A DNA stretch of 33,929 nucleotides, from positions 1 to 33,929 of the IMG/VR virus record IMGVR_UViG_3300030329_003491; one strand, written 5' to 3'. The position numbers and the translations under genes are program-made. This DNA comes from a virus. The notes beneath the pieces are model-generated. The model did no database searches and was not told where the DNA came from. It saw nothing but the letters and a program-made list of their open reading frames with translations. Shown one piece after another: positions 15,748-22,864 of this stretch. The first letter of the stretch is position 1. Each line of letters opens with the position of its first letter.

Positions 15748-15809
15748 TGGTTTCCATTGACCCCTGTTGGGGGTTTCGGTGGGTAACCATCCCACCATCA
15801 TCAGAATGG
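15748..15809 (-). repeat. Structured repeat E4
   Basis: This is a copy of the three-way-junction element with P2 GGTGGG/CCCACC (loop ATGGTTA). One extra C lengthens the P3 loop relative to E3. It lies between the coiled-coil gene and the DUF932 gene, immediately before the latter's ribosome site region. Confidence 0.8.
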
Positions 15810-15813
15810 ATGA

Positions 15814-16197
15814 TTAACTTATTGCTTCCTCCCTGATGGCTTTAATATCAATATCGGCTTGACCGCTGTTGATATATTCTTCTTCCATAATCATTTCCTC
15901 ATTTGCTTTTTCCCAATCGTTTACTACTTCCAATCCAGCATCTAATGTATCTTTTGCTTTAGTACTGTTGGGATTCCATGGATATGCTTTGTCATATGAA
16001 TTTGTTTCCAGTTGGTCGAGAAGATTTTGAATCATGTAGTAGGTGTAATCTTTTAATCGATTAAATTCAGCCTTTGATTCTTTATTGGTTTCCAATAATT
16101 TTTCATTGGTTGTATTAGCGATCTTTAATTTCTGCTCCAACCGCATAATCTTGTAAGCCTGATTCTCTGGATGTACTTTATCTTGATAATGTTTCAT
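15814..16197 (-). CDS. Coiled-coil hypothetical protein
   Basis: A 127-residue product. The ATG at 16197 was chosen because ACAGGAGG lies 8 nt upstream; an in-frame ATG at 16227 lies before that site. A long heptad-like helix (YKIMRLEQKLKIANTTNEKL, then KAEFNRLKDYTYYMIQNLLD) precedes a charged, acidic C-terminus (DWEKANEEMIMEEEYINSG). It is probably the first gene of the leftward accessory operon, with a promoter-like block at 16247-16263. The function is unknown. Confidence 0.65.
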   Translation of the reverse strand: MKHYQDKVHPENQAYKIMRLEQKLKIANTTNEKLLETNKESKAEFNRLKDYTYYMIQNLLDQLETNSYDKAYPWNPNSTKAKDTLDAGLEVVNDWEKANEEMIMEEEYINSGQADIDIKAIREEAIS

Positions 16198-16246
16198 GTT
16201 TGAAACCTCCTGTTTAGATAAAGTCATTCTAATACTATATATATAA

Positions 16247-16263
16247 AACTTATATAATTAGTT
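16247..16263 (-). promoter_or_regulatory. Leftward promoter candidate, 17-nt repeat copy 1
   Basis: AACTAATTATATAAGTT on the minus strand is identical to 30298-30314. Both lie about 50-65 nt before leftward genes with an AAACAGGAG ribosome site. Shared placement before two separate operons supports a promoter or operator. It could be a TATA-rich promoter of unusual type; no standard -35/-10 pair is clear. Confidence 0.5.
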
Positions 16264-16669
16264 TACTGTTAATAGTTACATATCCTAATTTGTAACAGTA
16301 TTGCACAAATAGTTAAATACATAGGGAAAACAGGCTCTGACAAAGATAAGGTTTTATGTAGATCTATGAAAAACCTTAGAGGATGGGGACACAACTGGGG
16401 ACACATCAAACACCATTATATAAATATTCACTAACATAAAAACGGAAGAAGTTTATATAATCAAAAATTTATTTATTATCAAAAATGTGCGAAATATTAT
16501 TAAAATATTTGTTGGAATATAATCTTTACTTAAATTAATTATGTTTAACATCTAGAAACCACTATGGCTTTATAAGCAGTCTATAGAGTATTCAAAGACA
16601 ATTTGTTTATTACCATTTGTATGTTGGGATTTACCATTTGGAGACAATTTGGGGACAATGCTATGAAAT
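16264..16669. other. Gene-free region next to integrase: putative attP with arm-type repeats
   Basis: About 400 bp without a credible gene, very AT-rich, lying just downstream of the integrase gene. Direct repeats include TGGGGACACA at 16384-16393 and 16396-16405; the tandem 11-mers TTTGGAGACAA/TTTGGGGACAA at 16637-16658; TTACCATTTG at 16610-16619 and 16631-16640 (21 bp apart); and AGACAATTTG at 16596-16605 and 16642-16651. Repeats of this kind flank the core in attP sites of tyrosine integrases. The core itself cannot be named without the bacterial attachment site. GTTACATAT at ~16276 recurs upstream of 19192 and 30248. Confidence 0.55.
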
Positions 16670-17938
16670 TTAAGCATTTATAGCGTTATCCAGAAATTCA
16701 TTAATTTTGTAGATCCAAGGCATTTGGTCATTGATTGTCATGTGTGTATATAAAGCGGTTACATCACTTCCGATGGAATGACCTATCATTTGTTTTTTTA
16801 TTAACTCAGGCATACCGATTTGTGACATGGCCGTAATGCTGGTATGTCGTAATCTATGTAATGATATATTAGGCATCATAATAGATTTGCCACTCGATGC
16901 GGTTACCTCTTGAACCAATCCTAATTTATTGCAAGAAGTATTTATCATTTTGCTTATTGATATAGGGTTATAACAATCACCCCAAGACCTTTTAGCAGCA
17001 ATTAAATCTTTATATTTATCATTTCCAGTCGCCTGTTGTTTCGCTTTATATTCCAATAACAATTGTTTTGTTAAAGGACCAAAAGCAATTTTTCTTTTTG
17101 ATGATTTAGTTTTGCCGATGTCTCTTAATTGTAATTCTTTGATATGGTCGTCTTTTAAATATACTAAAGTATGAGTTGAATCAATGACCCCACAGACTCC
17201 AGTCTTATTCATTTTTGGCAGGTCGAAAAATTCAATATCACTCCATCGTAATCCCATGATCTCCTCACGACGCATTGCAGTATATAAAGCTAGATGCAAA
17301 ACCAAACCAAGATATGTTCCTTTGTAATGTTTAGATATTTGCTTATAGTCTTGATAATTAACAGGTTGCCGTCTGACAGTTGGTTGGCTGGAAGATCTCA
17401 CTAATTTGTTTAATCGTCTAATGATGTCGAGCAGTTTATCTGGATTAGACCATCTCCAATCAAGCATATGGTCTAGGCACATTTTGGCAATGATGAAATA
17501 TGCTTTAACTGTTCTTGGTGCTAATTGTTGTTTCCTCAAATGTTTTAGGAATAATTCAAAATCATAAATTGTTAAACCTTTGACTTTGATATTGCCAAAA
17601 AATGGCCGCAGAACTTTATTTAAATGTCTACGATAAACTGCTTTTGTTATATCTGAAAGACGATTTTCGAAAGTATCATTAATATATTCACTTTCAAATC
17701 GGTCAAAAACATCATTCATTGTTCTTCTGGAATCATCACTATAATCAATTCCATTTTTCAAGTCCTGTTCTTTTTTAAAAGCCAAAACCCTGACTTCTCT
17801 TAATGTTCCAATGAATGTATATTTGCGTTTGTCTCTCGTTCCATCGGCTCTAAAACCATTTGAAATGGTTACTTGCCAATGTGGGCATTTACCTGTTGGA
17901 CAGGTTTTATGTTTTAGGTTTATTGGTTTGGATGGCAT
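16670..17938 (-). CDS. int: Tyrosine integrase
   Basis: A 422-residue product. The start at 17938 was chosen because ACAGGAAC lies 6-8 nt upstream; the longer in-frame start at 17992 lies in the end of the neighbouring gene. It has an N-terminal arm-binding domain with CPTGKCPHWQ, a SAM-like core-binding domain (~75-165), and a catalytic domain with R223 (TAMRREEIMGLRW), H361-x-x-R364 (LHRLRHTS), H387 (MIGHS) and nucleophile Y397 (TALYTHM). All expected catalytic residues are present. It would integrate and, with an excisionase, excise the phage. The adjacent repeat-rich region is the likely attP. Confidence 0.95.
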   Translation of the reverse strand: MPSKPINLKHKTCPTGKCPHWQVTISNGFRADGTRDKRKYTFIGTLREVRVLAFKKEQDLKNGIDYSDDSRRTMNDVFDRFESEYINDTFENRLSDITKAVYRRHLNKVLRPFFGNIKVKGLTIYDFELFLKHLRKQQLAPRTVKAYFIIAKMCLDHMLDWRWSNPDKLLDIIRRLNKLVRSSSQPTVRRQPVNYQDYKQISKHYKGTYLGLVLHLALYTAMRREEIMGLRWSDIEFFDLPKMNKTGVCGVIDSTHTLVYLKDDHIKELQLRDIGKTKSSKRKIAFGPLTKQLLLEYKAKQQATGNDKYKDLIAAKRSWGDCYNPISISKMINTSCNKLGLVQEVTASSGKSIMMPNISLHRLRHTSITAMSQIGMPELIKKQMIGHSIGSDVTALYTHMTINDQMPWIYKINEFLDNAINA

Positions 17939-17975
17939 TGTATGTTCCTGTTTAGTTGGTTTCCAGTAGTCCAGG

Positions 17976-18161
17976 TTATTGCCGATCGGCAATTATCCGA
18001 TCTACAGCTTTCTGTGTCCAATATCCCTTTGCCGTTTTATTCATTGATTTGCGTAATAATATAATATCCTCAGATATTACATAAAGCACACCTTTAGGCA
18101 ATTTTGCATCAGTATGCAATTTGATTCCATGTTGGATTATTAACTTATCTAGAGCGGTCAT
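17976..18161 (-). CDS. Small hypothetical protein upstream of integrase
   Basis: A 61-residue product with GAGGTG before ATG. It is mostly helical and basic (MTALDKLIIQHGIKLHTDAK, then KSMNKTAKGYWTQKAVDRII). The family is not recognised. Its last codons contain the 16-bp perfect palindrome ATTGCCGATCGGCAAT (17978-17993). It lies in one leftward run with the repressor and integrase. Confidence 0.55.
   Translation of the reverse strand: MTALDKLIIQHGIKLHTDAKLPKGVLYVISEDIILLRKSMNKTAKGYWTQKAVDRIIADRQ
17978..17993. promoter_or_regulatory. 16-bp perfect palindrome before integrase
   Basis: ATTGCCGATCGGCAAT is a perfect inverted repeat about 40 nt upstream of the integrase start. It contains the genome-wide over-represented octamer CCGATCGG. 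It could be an operator for integrase control, or it may simply reflect the octamer with flanking symmetry. Confidence 0.4.
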
Positions 18162-18327
18162 AACTGCACCTCACAACAACAAATACACCACTCGATGCAG
18201 TTATATTAGTTATTCCAAAAACTAATAACTCCCATATGTATAATGCGATGTAATGTAATTTACTGCTTGATGGGTGCATTCCATTTCGGAATGGCTGCCC
18301 ATTTAAAATACCATTTAATTGTTCCAC
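18145..18327 (-). CDS. Small protein with hydrophobic segment, GTG start
   Basis: A 60-residue product. The GTG at 18327 has an excellent AAGGAGGAG 5-6 nt upstream, which is the main support. The middle is hydrophobic (LHYIALYIWELLVFGITNIT), possibly a membrane helix. It overlaps the next gene by 17 nt. The function is unknown and it could be spurious. Confidence 0.45.
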   Translation of the reverse strand: MEQLNGILNGQPFRNGMHPSSSKLHYIALYIWELLVFGITNITASSGVFVVVRCSYDRSR

Positions 18328-18377
18328 TTTGCTCCTCCTTGAGCCGTTAAAATATTAAAACTGTTAAGTCCGATATC

Positions 18378-18677
18378 TCAACATGGTGGAGCAACCCAAC
18401 TGTAATTTGATGATCTGGCAAATAATCTTATTCTTGCAAGTATTTCTAATATATTGAAATAATCATAAGTTACAGGCGATAAGTCTCTATTTTGAATAGT
18501 AATATCAGTAGTGGTTCTCAGGTTTGCTTTGATAGTTAACTGGTCGCCAATAAAAAACCAAGCATATTGTATTGATAAATTTCCACAGGATAATGTATCT
18601 GTGTATGGTGTCGATAATAATTTGGTGCATCTTTTTAATAGGAAATAGATTTTATTGTAATAGTGTTGGAATCTCAT
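18378..18677 (-). CDS. Hypothetical protein coupled to repressor
   Basis: A 99-residue product whose ATG overlaps the repressor stop (ATGA), with AGGAAG upstream. It begins with a basic amphipathic segment (FQHYYNKIYFLLKRCTKLL) and contains beta-like stretches (IQYAWFFIGDQLTIKANLRT). It is not recognised. Co-translation with the repressor suggests a lysogeny-expressed function, possibly immunity or exclusion. Confidence 0.6.
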   Translation of the reverse strand: MRFQHYYNKIYFLLKRCTKLLSTPYTDTLSCGNLSIQYAWFFIGDQLTIKANLRTTTDITIQNRDLSPVTYDYFNILEILARIRLFARSSNYSWVAPPC

Positions 18678-19063
18678 TTGTTACGCTTCCTGATGTTTTC
18701 AGAATTACGAGCCATTTCAACTGCGGTCCTAATCATATTCTGTTCTGTTGGCGATAGTTTTTTCCATTTTGAAAGCATGGCTACAATTGTTGGTTCTCCC
18801 TGTAATTCAGTAACCATGTCATTATCTACTCGCTGGGGATCTTCAGAATTTCCAACAAGGTAATCGACGCTGACATTATAGAGTTTCGCCAGCTCTATCA
18901 ATTTTTGTGCATTAGGTCGTGTCCTACCATTTTCCCAGTAATAAACAGTATGTTGGTCCACGGCCACAAATGTAGCTACTTCTTTTCTGATTAGATCATT
19001 TAATAATCGGCATCTTTTTAGTCTTTTTCCCAATTCGGGAAACTTGATTGGCGGCATGGGCAT
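18674..19063 (-). CDS. CI-like XRE-family repressor
   Basis: A 129-residue product. The ATG at 19063 was chosen because GGGAG lies 7 nt upstream. Residues ~9-65 form a Cro/CI helix-turn-helix: LGKRLKRCRLLNDLIRKEVA, then VAVDQHTVYYWENGRTRPN and AQKLIELAKLYNVSVDYLVG. The C-terminus is short (PTEQNMIRTAVEMARNSEN) and lacks a LexA-type protease domain. This is the probable lysogeny repressor. It is transcribed away from the excisionase-like and replication genes, with a 128-bp shared control region containing inverted repeats. Confidence 0.9.
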   Translation of the reverse strand: MPMPPIKFPELGKRLKRCRLLNDLIRKEVATFVAVDQHTVYYWENGRTRPNAQKLIELAKLYNVSVDYLVGNSEDPQRVDNDMVTELQGEPTIVAMLSKWKKLSPTEQNMIRTAVEMARNSENIRKRNK

Positions 19064-19085
19064 TATCTTCTCCCAGATAAATAAT

Positions 19086-19098
19086 GTCAAAATTTGAC
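19086..19098. promoter_or_regulatory. Operator candidate O1
   Basis: GTCAAA-A-TTTGAC is a perfect inverted repeat with a 1-nt centre, 23 nt upstream of the repressor start and facing the divergent gene. Symmetric sites of this size in this position are typical XRE repressor operators. It may mediate self-control of the repressor. Confidence 0.5.
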
Positions 19099-19103
19099 TA
19101 AAA

Positions 19104-19126
19104 GTTTAACATATAATAATGTAAAC
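19104..19126. promoter_or_regulatory. Operator candidate O2
   Basis: GTTTAACAT and ATGTAAAC form an imperfect inverted repeat around ATAATA, 6 nt from O1. The surrounding 19110-19155 is almost pure A/T with several TATAAT-like hexamers (for example TATAAT at 19113-19118 and 19145-19150), suitable for divergent -10 boxes. Its sequence differs from O1, so a second regulator or a loose consensus is possible. Confidence 0.4.
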
Positions 19127-19191
19127 GCAATATATAAATAATATATAATGAACTATAAGCAATTAGTTACATATTATTACAAGGAGGTTTA

Positions 19192-19533
19192 ATGGTAATT
19201 GGTACTATTTCAGAAGGTATAGACAGGAACAAATTATTCGAGGGATTCATTCGTTTAGTCCAAGAGGAAATCGATGGACAGGTGGTTGATAAAGTCGAAA
19301 CAAATATTCCTTTGTATCTGACTGTTGAACAGGTGGCAATGTCACTAGATGTTAGTGAACAGCATATCTGGAAATTGATTAAAGCTGGTGAATTGGAAAG
19401 TTTCCGATTAGGTAATGGATCTAAACTCGTGAGGGTTAAACAAGAATCATTAGAGAAATTCGCTAATGAACAGATTATTGCCGAAAAGACTAACCGAGCC
19501 AATGATGCCAAAAGGAGGAATGCCTATGGGTAA
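19192..19533 (+). CDS. Excisionase-like helix-turn-helix protein
   Basis: A 113-residue product with AAGGAGG before ATG. Residues ~42-90 match the MerR-like excisionase/HTH_17 fold: YLTVEQVAMSLDVSEQHIWK, then LIKAGELESFRLGNGSKLVR and VKQESLEKF. The N-terminal 40 residues are a separate helical segment. As first gene facing the repressor, it could be an excisionase, a Cro-like switch, or both. Confidence 0.8.
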   Translation: MVIGTISEGIDRNKLFEGFIRLVQEEIDGQVVDKVETNIPLYLTVEQVAMSLDVSEQHIWKLIKAGELESFRLGNGSKLVRVKQESLEKFANEQIIAEKTNRANDAKRRNAYG

Positions 19534-19606
19534 TAAAAGTGAAAAGATCGGAAATTGGTTAAAGTTCCGACCTTCTCATTTGAACTTATGGAAACCAAAC
19601 AACTAA
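19526..19606 (+). CDS. 26-residue peptide, possible
   Basis: The ATG at 19526 overlaps the previous stop (ATGGGTAA) and has AAGGAGG 7 nt upstream. The product is short and basic/aromatic (MGNKSEKIGNWLKFRPSHLN). Ribosome site and overlap argue for translation; size and lack of homology argue against. It may be a leader. Confidence 0.4.
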   Translation: MGNKSEKIGNWLKFRPSHLNLWKPNN

Positions 19607-19692
19607 ACAGGAAGTTGGCAAGTTCACAATCAGATTAGCACATTTAATCAATAAAGTGAATAAGCCGATCTCCATAAACAGGAGTATTAATT

Positions 19693-20370
19693 ATGGCTAT
19701 GAGCCAGACAATCGAACAAGCAATAGAGCAGTTTACATATGAAACAGATGCAAATGGCATCAAATGGTTTAGGGAACACAACATCACTGTAACCAAACAG
19801 GAATGGAATGAAGGTAGGGCAAAAATTTATTTTTATCATAATGATTTAGGTAAATATGAAGTCGGATGTTTTTTGAATGATGCACAATCATCGAAATTAC
19901 GAGAAGTAAGTAGTGCGAATCAAAACTACAGAATCGTTTTAGTGATGGGCAAACAACGTAATAACAATGATGGTGAGAGATTATTCAATTATTTCTGGAA
20001 TGTTAAATCCTTCCAAGGTGTTATTAATGATGTACAAAAAGAAATGACACCCAATGGCGGTTTTATAGACCTAGATAATATCGGAATCAAGCCGACAGAT
20101 GATGATGAGCTGGAAACAGCTAATGAGGTGTTTGACAGATTACAGAGTAATGAAAGTTCCGATCAGCAAATAAAACCATCAAATGGTGTTCATAAAACCA
20201 CCGCCCATGATGACCGACAAAAAGAAATAAATCTGGCGATGTGTTTTAAATCCGCAGTTGATATTTACTTAGGCAAAAACCTTGATGGTGGAATACCTAT
20301 GATTGAAAAAACTGCCGAGGAATTATTTCAATCTCTCCAGAATAGGAGGAAATTACATGGACTTACTTAA
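19693..20370 (+). CDS. Hypothetical early protein, replication module
   Basis: A 225-residue product with CAGGAG 8 nt before ATG. It has an N-terminal beta-rich domain (~20-115; VGCFLNDAQSSKLREV, NYRIVLVMGKQRNN), an acidic linker (~130-160), and a helical C-terminus (EINLAMCFKSAVDIYLGKNL, then KTAEELFQSLQNRRK). A domain plus acidic linker plus C-terminal helix recalls phage single-strand-binding or recombination accessory proteins. No diagnostic motif is visible and no function is claimed. Confidence 0.6.
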   Translation: MAMSQTIEQAIEQFTYETDANGIKWFREHNITVTKQEWNEGRAKIYFYHNDLGKYEVGCFLNDAQSSKLREVSSANQNYRIVLVMGKQRNNNDGERLFNYFWNVKSFQGVINDVQKEMTPNGGFIDLDNIGIKPTDDDELETANEVFDRLQSNESSDQQIKPSNGVHKTTAHDDRQKEINLAMCFKSAVDIYLGKNLDGGIPMIEKTAEELFQSLQNRRKLHGLT

Positions 20371-20596
20371 AGCAGAAGCATTTGTAACAAGCAAAACTAA
20401 AATCGGTGGCGGTGATGAGATGGAAGAGATTTTCTTACTAGCGAAGTATGAATGCACAGATTGTCCAGAAAAATTAGAGGATCAAGAGGAGCATCCAATA
20501 TGTTTTATCTGTGAAGGTAAAGGTACATATGAGGGCATTGTTTCTGGAGATCATGTTGTCGAATTACTGAACAACATAATTATGAGGGCAAGATAA
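20357..20596 (+). CDS. Small zinc-binding protein
   Basis: A 79-residue product. The ATG at 20357 was chosen because AGGAGG lies 7 nt upstream; it overlaps the previous gene by 14 nt. A four-Cys zinc pattern is clear: YECTDCPEKL and ICFICEGKGTYEG, like DnaJ-type CxxCxGxG fingers. It may bind DNA or proteins in replication. The exact role is unknown. Confidence 0.65.
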   Translation: MDLLKAEAFVTSKTKIGGGDEMEEIFLLAKYECTDCPEKLEDQEEHPICFICEGKGTYEGIVSGDHVVELLNNIIMRAR

Positions 20597-20599
20597 TCA

Positions 20600-21409
20600 A
20601 TGTCATCACAAGCCATGATATGGGGAGATAAACAAGTAATGCACATTTCCAAGTGGGCAACGAAATGTTTATTTGAAAGGTTGTGCAGATGGGCTGATGA
20701 AAATGATGAGGTGTCCTTTAGTATCAAGTGGCTTTCTTCTGAATTATATGACTGTCCTGAAAGTACTATCAAATCCGCAAAAAAACAACTTGAGGAATTG
20801 GGTTTGATGACTAAATCCAGACGAGGAAATCAGTATCAGGGCAGTCTGTATAAATTAAATCTTTTTGTAGATCTAAATGAAAAGCAAGTCCAAAAAACAG
20901 ACTTACAAAATGATAAGGAAGTCCAAAAAACAACCTCTGCACCAGAAGTGCAAGTCCAGAAAACAACCCATGCAAGTGATGTGCAAGTCCAAAATACTGT
21001 AGGTGTAAGTCCAATTTACTGTGGGAGTAAGTCCAAAAAACTGCCCTCTAATAATATCTTAATAACTTCTTTAACAAATAAAGAAATAGATGAATATCCT
21101 GATTGGGTAAAGATATTAATGAGTTTGGATTTTACAGATGAAAAACATCTGACACCTAAATGGATCCAATTAATGGAAAAAATCCATACCCCTGACCATC
21201 TGGAATTAGAAGCCTACGATTTCATTAAATGGGTTACCCTGCCGAAATATCAAGGCAAATATTCCGATGTCACAAGAGTGTTCCGAAACCATCTGAAGGA
21301 TAAAAAGCCCAAGGTTAAAACCAATGGGGACTTTAATCCAAGTGGTGGTGGGAATATGAATGAGATTTTAAAGATGAGTAAAACCTATAACAAGGAGATA
21401 AAGGTATGA
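20600..21409 (+). CDS. Replication initiator-like winged-helix protein (lambda O-like role)
   Basis: A 269-residue product. The N-terminus (~10-95) is a winged helix-turn-helix: ISKWATKCLFERLCRWADEN, then SIKWLSSELYDCPESTIKSA and KKQLEELGLMTKSRRGNQYQ. A linker with VQKT repeats (~97-150) separates it from a C-terminal domain (YPDWVKILMSLDFTDEKHLT, then YSDVTRVFRNHLKDKKPK). The linker-coding DNA contains six regularly spaced copies of AAGTCCAAAAAAC followed by an AT-rich stretch, as in lambda O where the origin lies inside the initiator gene. A DnaC-like loader lies two genes downstream. It probably binds these iterons and starts replication. Confidence 0.8.
   Translation: MSSQAMIWGDKQVMHISKWATKCLFERLCRWADENDEVSFSIKWLSSELYDCPESTIKSAKKQLEELGLMTKSRRGNQYQGSLYKLNLFVDLNEKQVQKTDLQNDKEVQKTTSAPEVQVQKTTHASDVQVQNTVGVSPIYCGSKSKKLPSNNILITSLTNKEIDEYPDWVKILMSLDFTDEKHLTPKWIQLMEKIHTPDHLELEAYDFIKWVTLPKYQGKYSDVTRVFRNHLKDKKPKVKTNGDFNPSGGGNMNEILKMSKTYNKEIKV
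20886..21041 (+). repeat. Origin iterons inside the initiator gene
   Basis: Six copies of AAGTCCAAAAAAC or close variants begin at 20886, 20919, 20952, 20985, 21007 and 21029. Spacings are 33, 33, 33, 22 and 22 bp, all multiples of 11, so the sites face the same side of the helix. The first four read as VQKT/VQNT. The 22-bp steps move the last two into other reading frames (VSPIY; KSKKLP), yet the DNA motif persists. Selection therefore acts on DNA, as expected for initiator-binding iterons. Confidence 0.85.
21048..21097 (+). other. AT-rich unwinding region of the putative origin
   Basis: Directly after the last iteron, 50 bp are about 80 percent A/T (TAATAATATCTTAATAACTT and on). In lambda-type origins the duplex-unwinding element lies right beside the iterons. 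Placement supports this reading; melting has not been calculated. Confidence 0.6.
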
Positions 21410-21786
21410 AAAAAACAAAGTTAACTGAACAAGAAAAGGAACAAGCGTACAAATTTATATTTGCTCAAGTCCAGAAGAAAGGATGGAATGAATTTAAAGC
21501 AAAGGATTTACAGGAACTATTTCAAACAAATGGAATTAGTAAGTCTTTACGTCAATGCCAAAGAATAATTCAAAATGCAAGGGATTATGAGGAACAGATG
21601 AAAGTAAATGCCTATTTGCTCCGATATCCTCGACGTGGAGAAGCGACAAATGAAGTGATTCTACAAGAATTGAAGTGGATGAATCTGAAAATCGAAACCA
21701 TCCTCGCCAAATTAACTGGATTAAATGTAATTGATACAAATGGTTATTTTGTTCCAGAGGAGGTTATCAATGAAGCAACTTCATAA
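21406..21786 (+). CDS. Hypothetical replication-module protein
   Basis: A 126-residue product overlapping the initiator stop (ATGA), with AAGGAG upstream. The N-terminal part is helical (TEQEKEQAYKFIFAQVQKKG, then FKAKDLQELFQTNGISKSLR) and suggests a helix-turn-helix. The C-terminal part is helical as well (LQELKWMNLKIETILAKLTG). Lying between initiator and helicase loader, it may be an accessory loading or regulatory factor. The family is not recognised. Confidence 0.65.
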   Translation: MKKTKLTEQEKEQAYKFIFAQVQKKGWNEFKAKDLQELFQTNGISKSLRQCQRIIQNARDYEEQMKVNAYLLRYPRRGEATNEVILQELKWMNLKIETILAKLTGLNVIDTNGYFVPEEVINEATS

Positions 21787-22546
21787 TGCTTTGCATAAGG
21801 TATTACAAAGACCATTACCTAATGATGCCCAATGCAATAACTGTAAATTCTTTGATACAAGTGACCCAAGGGTAAGAGAGATTTTGAGGGAACATAATCC
21901 GCATACATTTTCACAGATTTTGTATCAGGCAAATTGTAGATGTGAGGATCAATTCCATGCGAAAAAAGAGGAACAGAGAATCATGTGGTCGGATTCCCAA
22001 TTGCCTAACAGACATGGAGATGCTATCGCAAGGACATTTAGTAATTTTCATTTAATTGATGGAACGAAAAAAGCCTATGATAGCACCTATCAGTTTGGTA
22101 TGCGTAAAGGGCCTAAAATCCTAACATTGGTTGGCACATATGCATCTGGTAAATCCCATTTGCTGGAAGCTGTAGCAAGAGAATGGTTGCATGATGGACA
22201 TTCAGTTAAATATGAATATGTACCATCCATGTTGAATGAACTCCGATCGGCAAGTCAAAAGCCAGAATCAACAGACAGTAGTTTATGGGATTTAATGCAA
22301 GAAAAGTTCAAAGCCAAATTATTGATTCTTGATGATTTAGGACAGGAAACACCAACTGATTGGACAAGGAAGATATTAACAGAAATAGTCGATGAAAGGA
22401 TAAGAACCAATGGTTGGTTATTAACTGCTACCAATTACACCAATCAACAATTAAAGGAAAGGATTGACGAGAGATTCGTTAGTAGGTTATTTGACCGATC
22501 GGAAGCAATCGTCATGACCTGTAAAAGCTATGAAAAAGTGGCGTAG
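21770..22546 (+). CDS. DnaC/IstB-like helicase loader ATPase
   Basis: A 258-residue product. The ATG at 21770 was chosen because AGAGGAGG lies 7 nt upstream. An N-terminal Cys cluster (C22, C25, C56, C58) resembles the zinc-binding N-terminus of DnaC-type loaders. The AAA+ core has Walker A GTYASGKS (122-129) and Walker B LLILDDLG (184-191), with a sensor-like LLTATNYTN and arginine-containing ERFVSRLFDRS. It would load the host replicative helicase at the origin in the initiator gene. The need for such a loader suggests a bacterial DnaB-type helicase in the host. Confidence 0.9.
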   Translation: MKQLHNALHKVLQRPLPNDAQCNNCKFFDTSDPRVREILREHNPHTFSQILYQANCRCEDQFHAKKEEQRIMWSDSQLPNRHGDAIARTFSNFHLIDGTKKAYDSTYQFGMRKGPKILTLVGTYASGKSHLLEAVAREWLHDGHSVKYEYVPSMLNELRSASQKPESTDSSLWDLMQEKFKAKLLILDDLGQETPTDWTRKILTEIVDERIRTNGWLLTATNYTNQQLKERIDERFVSRLFDRSEAIVMTCKSYEKVA

Positions 22547-22862
22547 GACTGTTAAAGGATACGAATTAAAACTAGGACCAGAGGCAAAATTTATGTTGGA
22601 GGTTAAACAAGAAGCCCAGATGAATGGATGGATGTATTTCCATCCTTATGATAGTCGGAAATCAGTTCCAGGTTATCCAGATTGCACGATGGTCAGAAAT
22701 GGAAGGTTGATATTTGCGGAATTAAAAGCACATGAGGGATCTAAAGGTAAACCAACAATATTCCAACAGCAATGGTTAGAGGAATTAGCAACAGTTAGGA
22801 CAGTCGAGGTTTATTTATGGAACCCAAATGATATGGAAACAATTAAACAGGTGTTGAGGTAA
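22530..22862 (+). CDS. VRR-NUC domain nuclease
   Basis: A 110-residue product, essentially a single VRR-NUC domain. Key elements are GWMYFHPYDSRKSVPGYPDC (with G-x-PD) and NGRLIFAELKAHEGSKGKPT (with E-x-K), then QQQWLEELATV. The PD...ExK residues form the nuclease centre. In phages these small enzymes act as Holliday-junction or flap nucleases in replication and recombination. It overlaps the loader gene by 17 nt and sits in the same operon. Confidence 0.88.
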   Translation: MKKWRRTVKGYELKLGPEAKFMLEVKQEAQMNGWMYFHPYDSRKSVPGYPDCTMVRNGRLIFAELKAHEGSKGKPTIFQQQWLEELATVRTVEVYLWNPNDMETIKQVLR

Positions 22863-22864
22863 AA

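Noticed and set aside
16247-16263. TATATAAG blocks as archaeal TATA boxes, implying an archaeal host.
   Set aside because: AT-rich phage DNA gives such words easily; a DnaC-like loader and consistent Shine-Dalgarno sites fit a bacterial host better.
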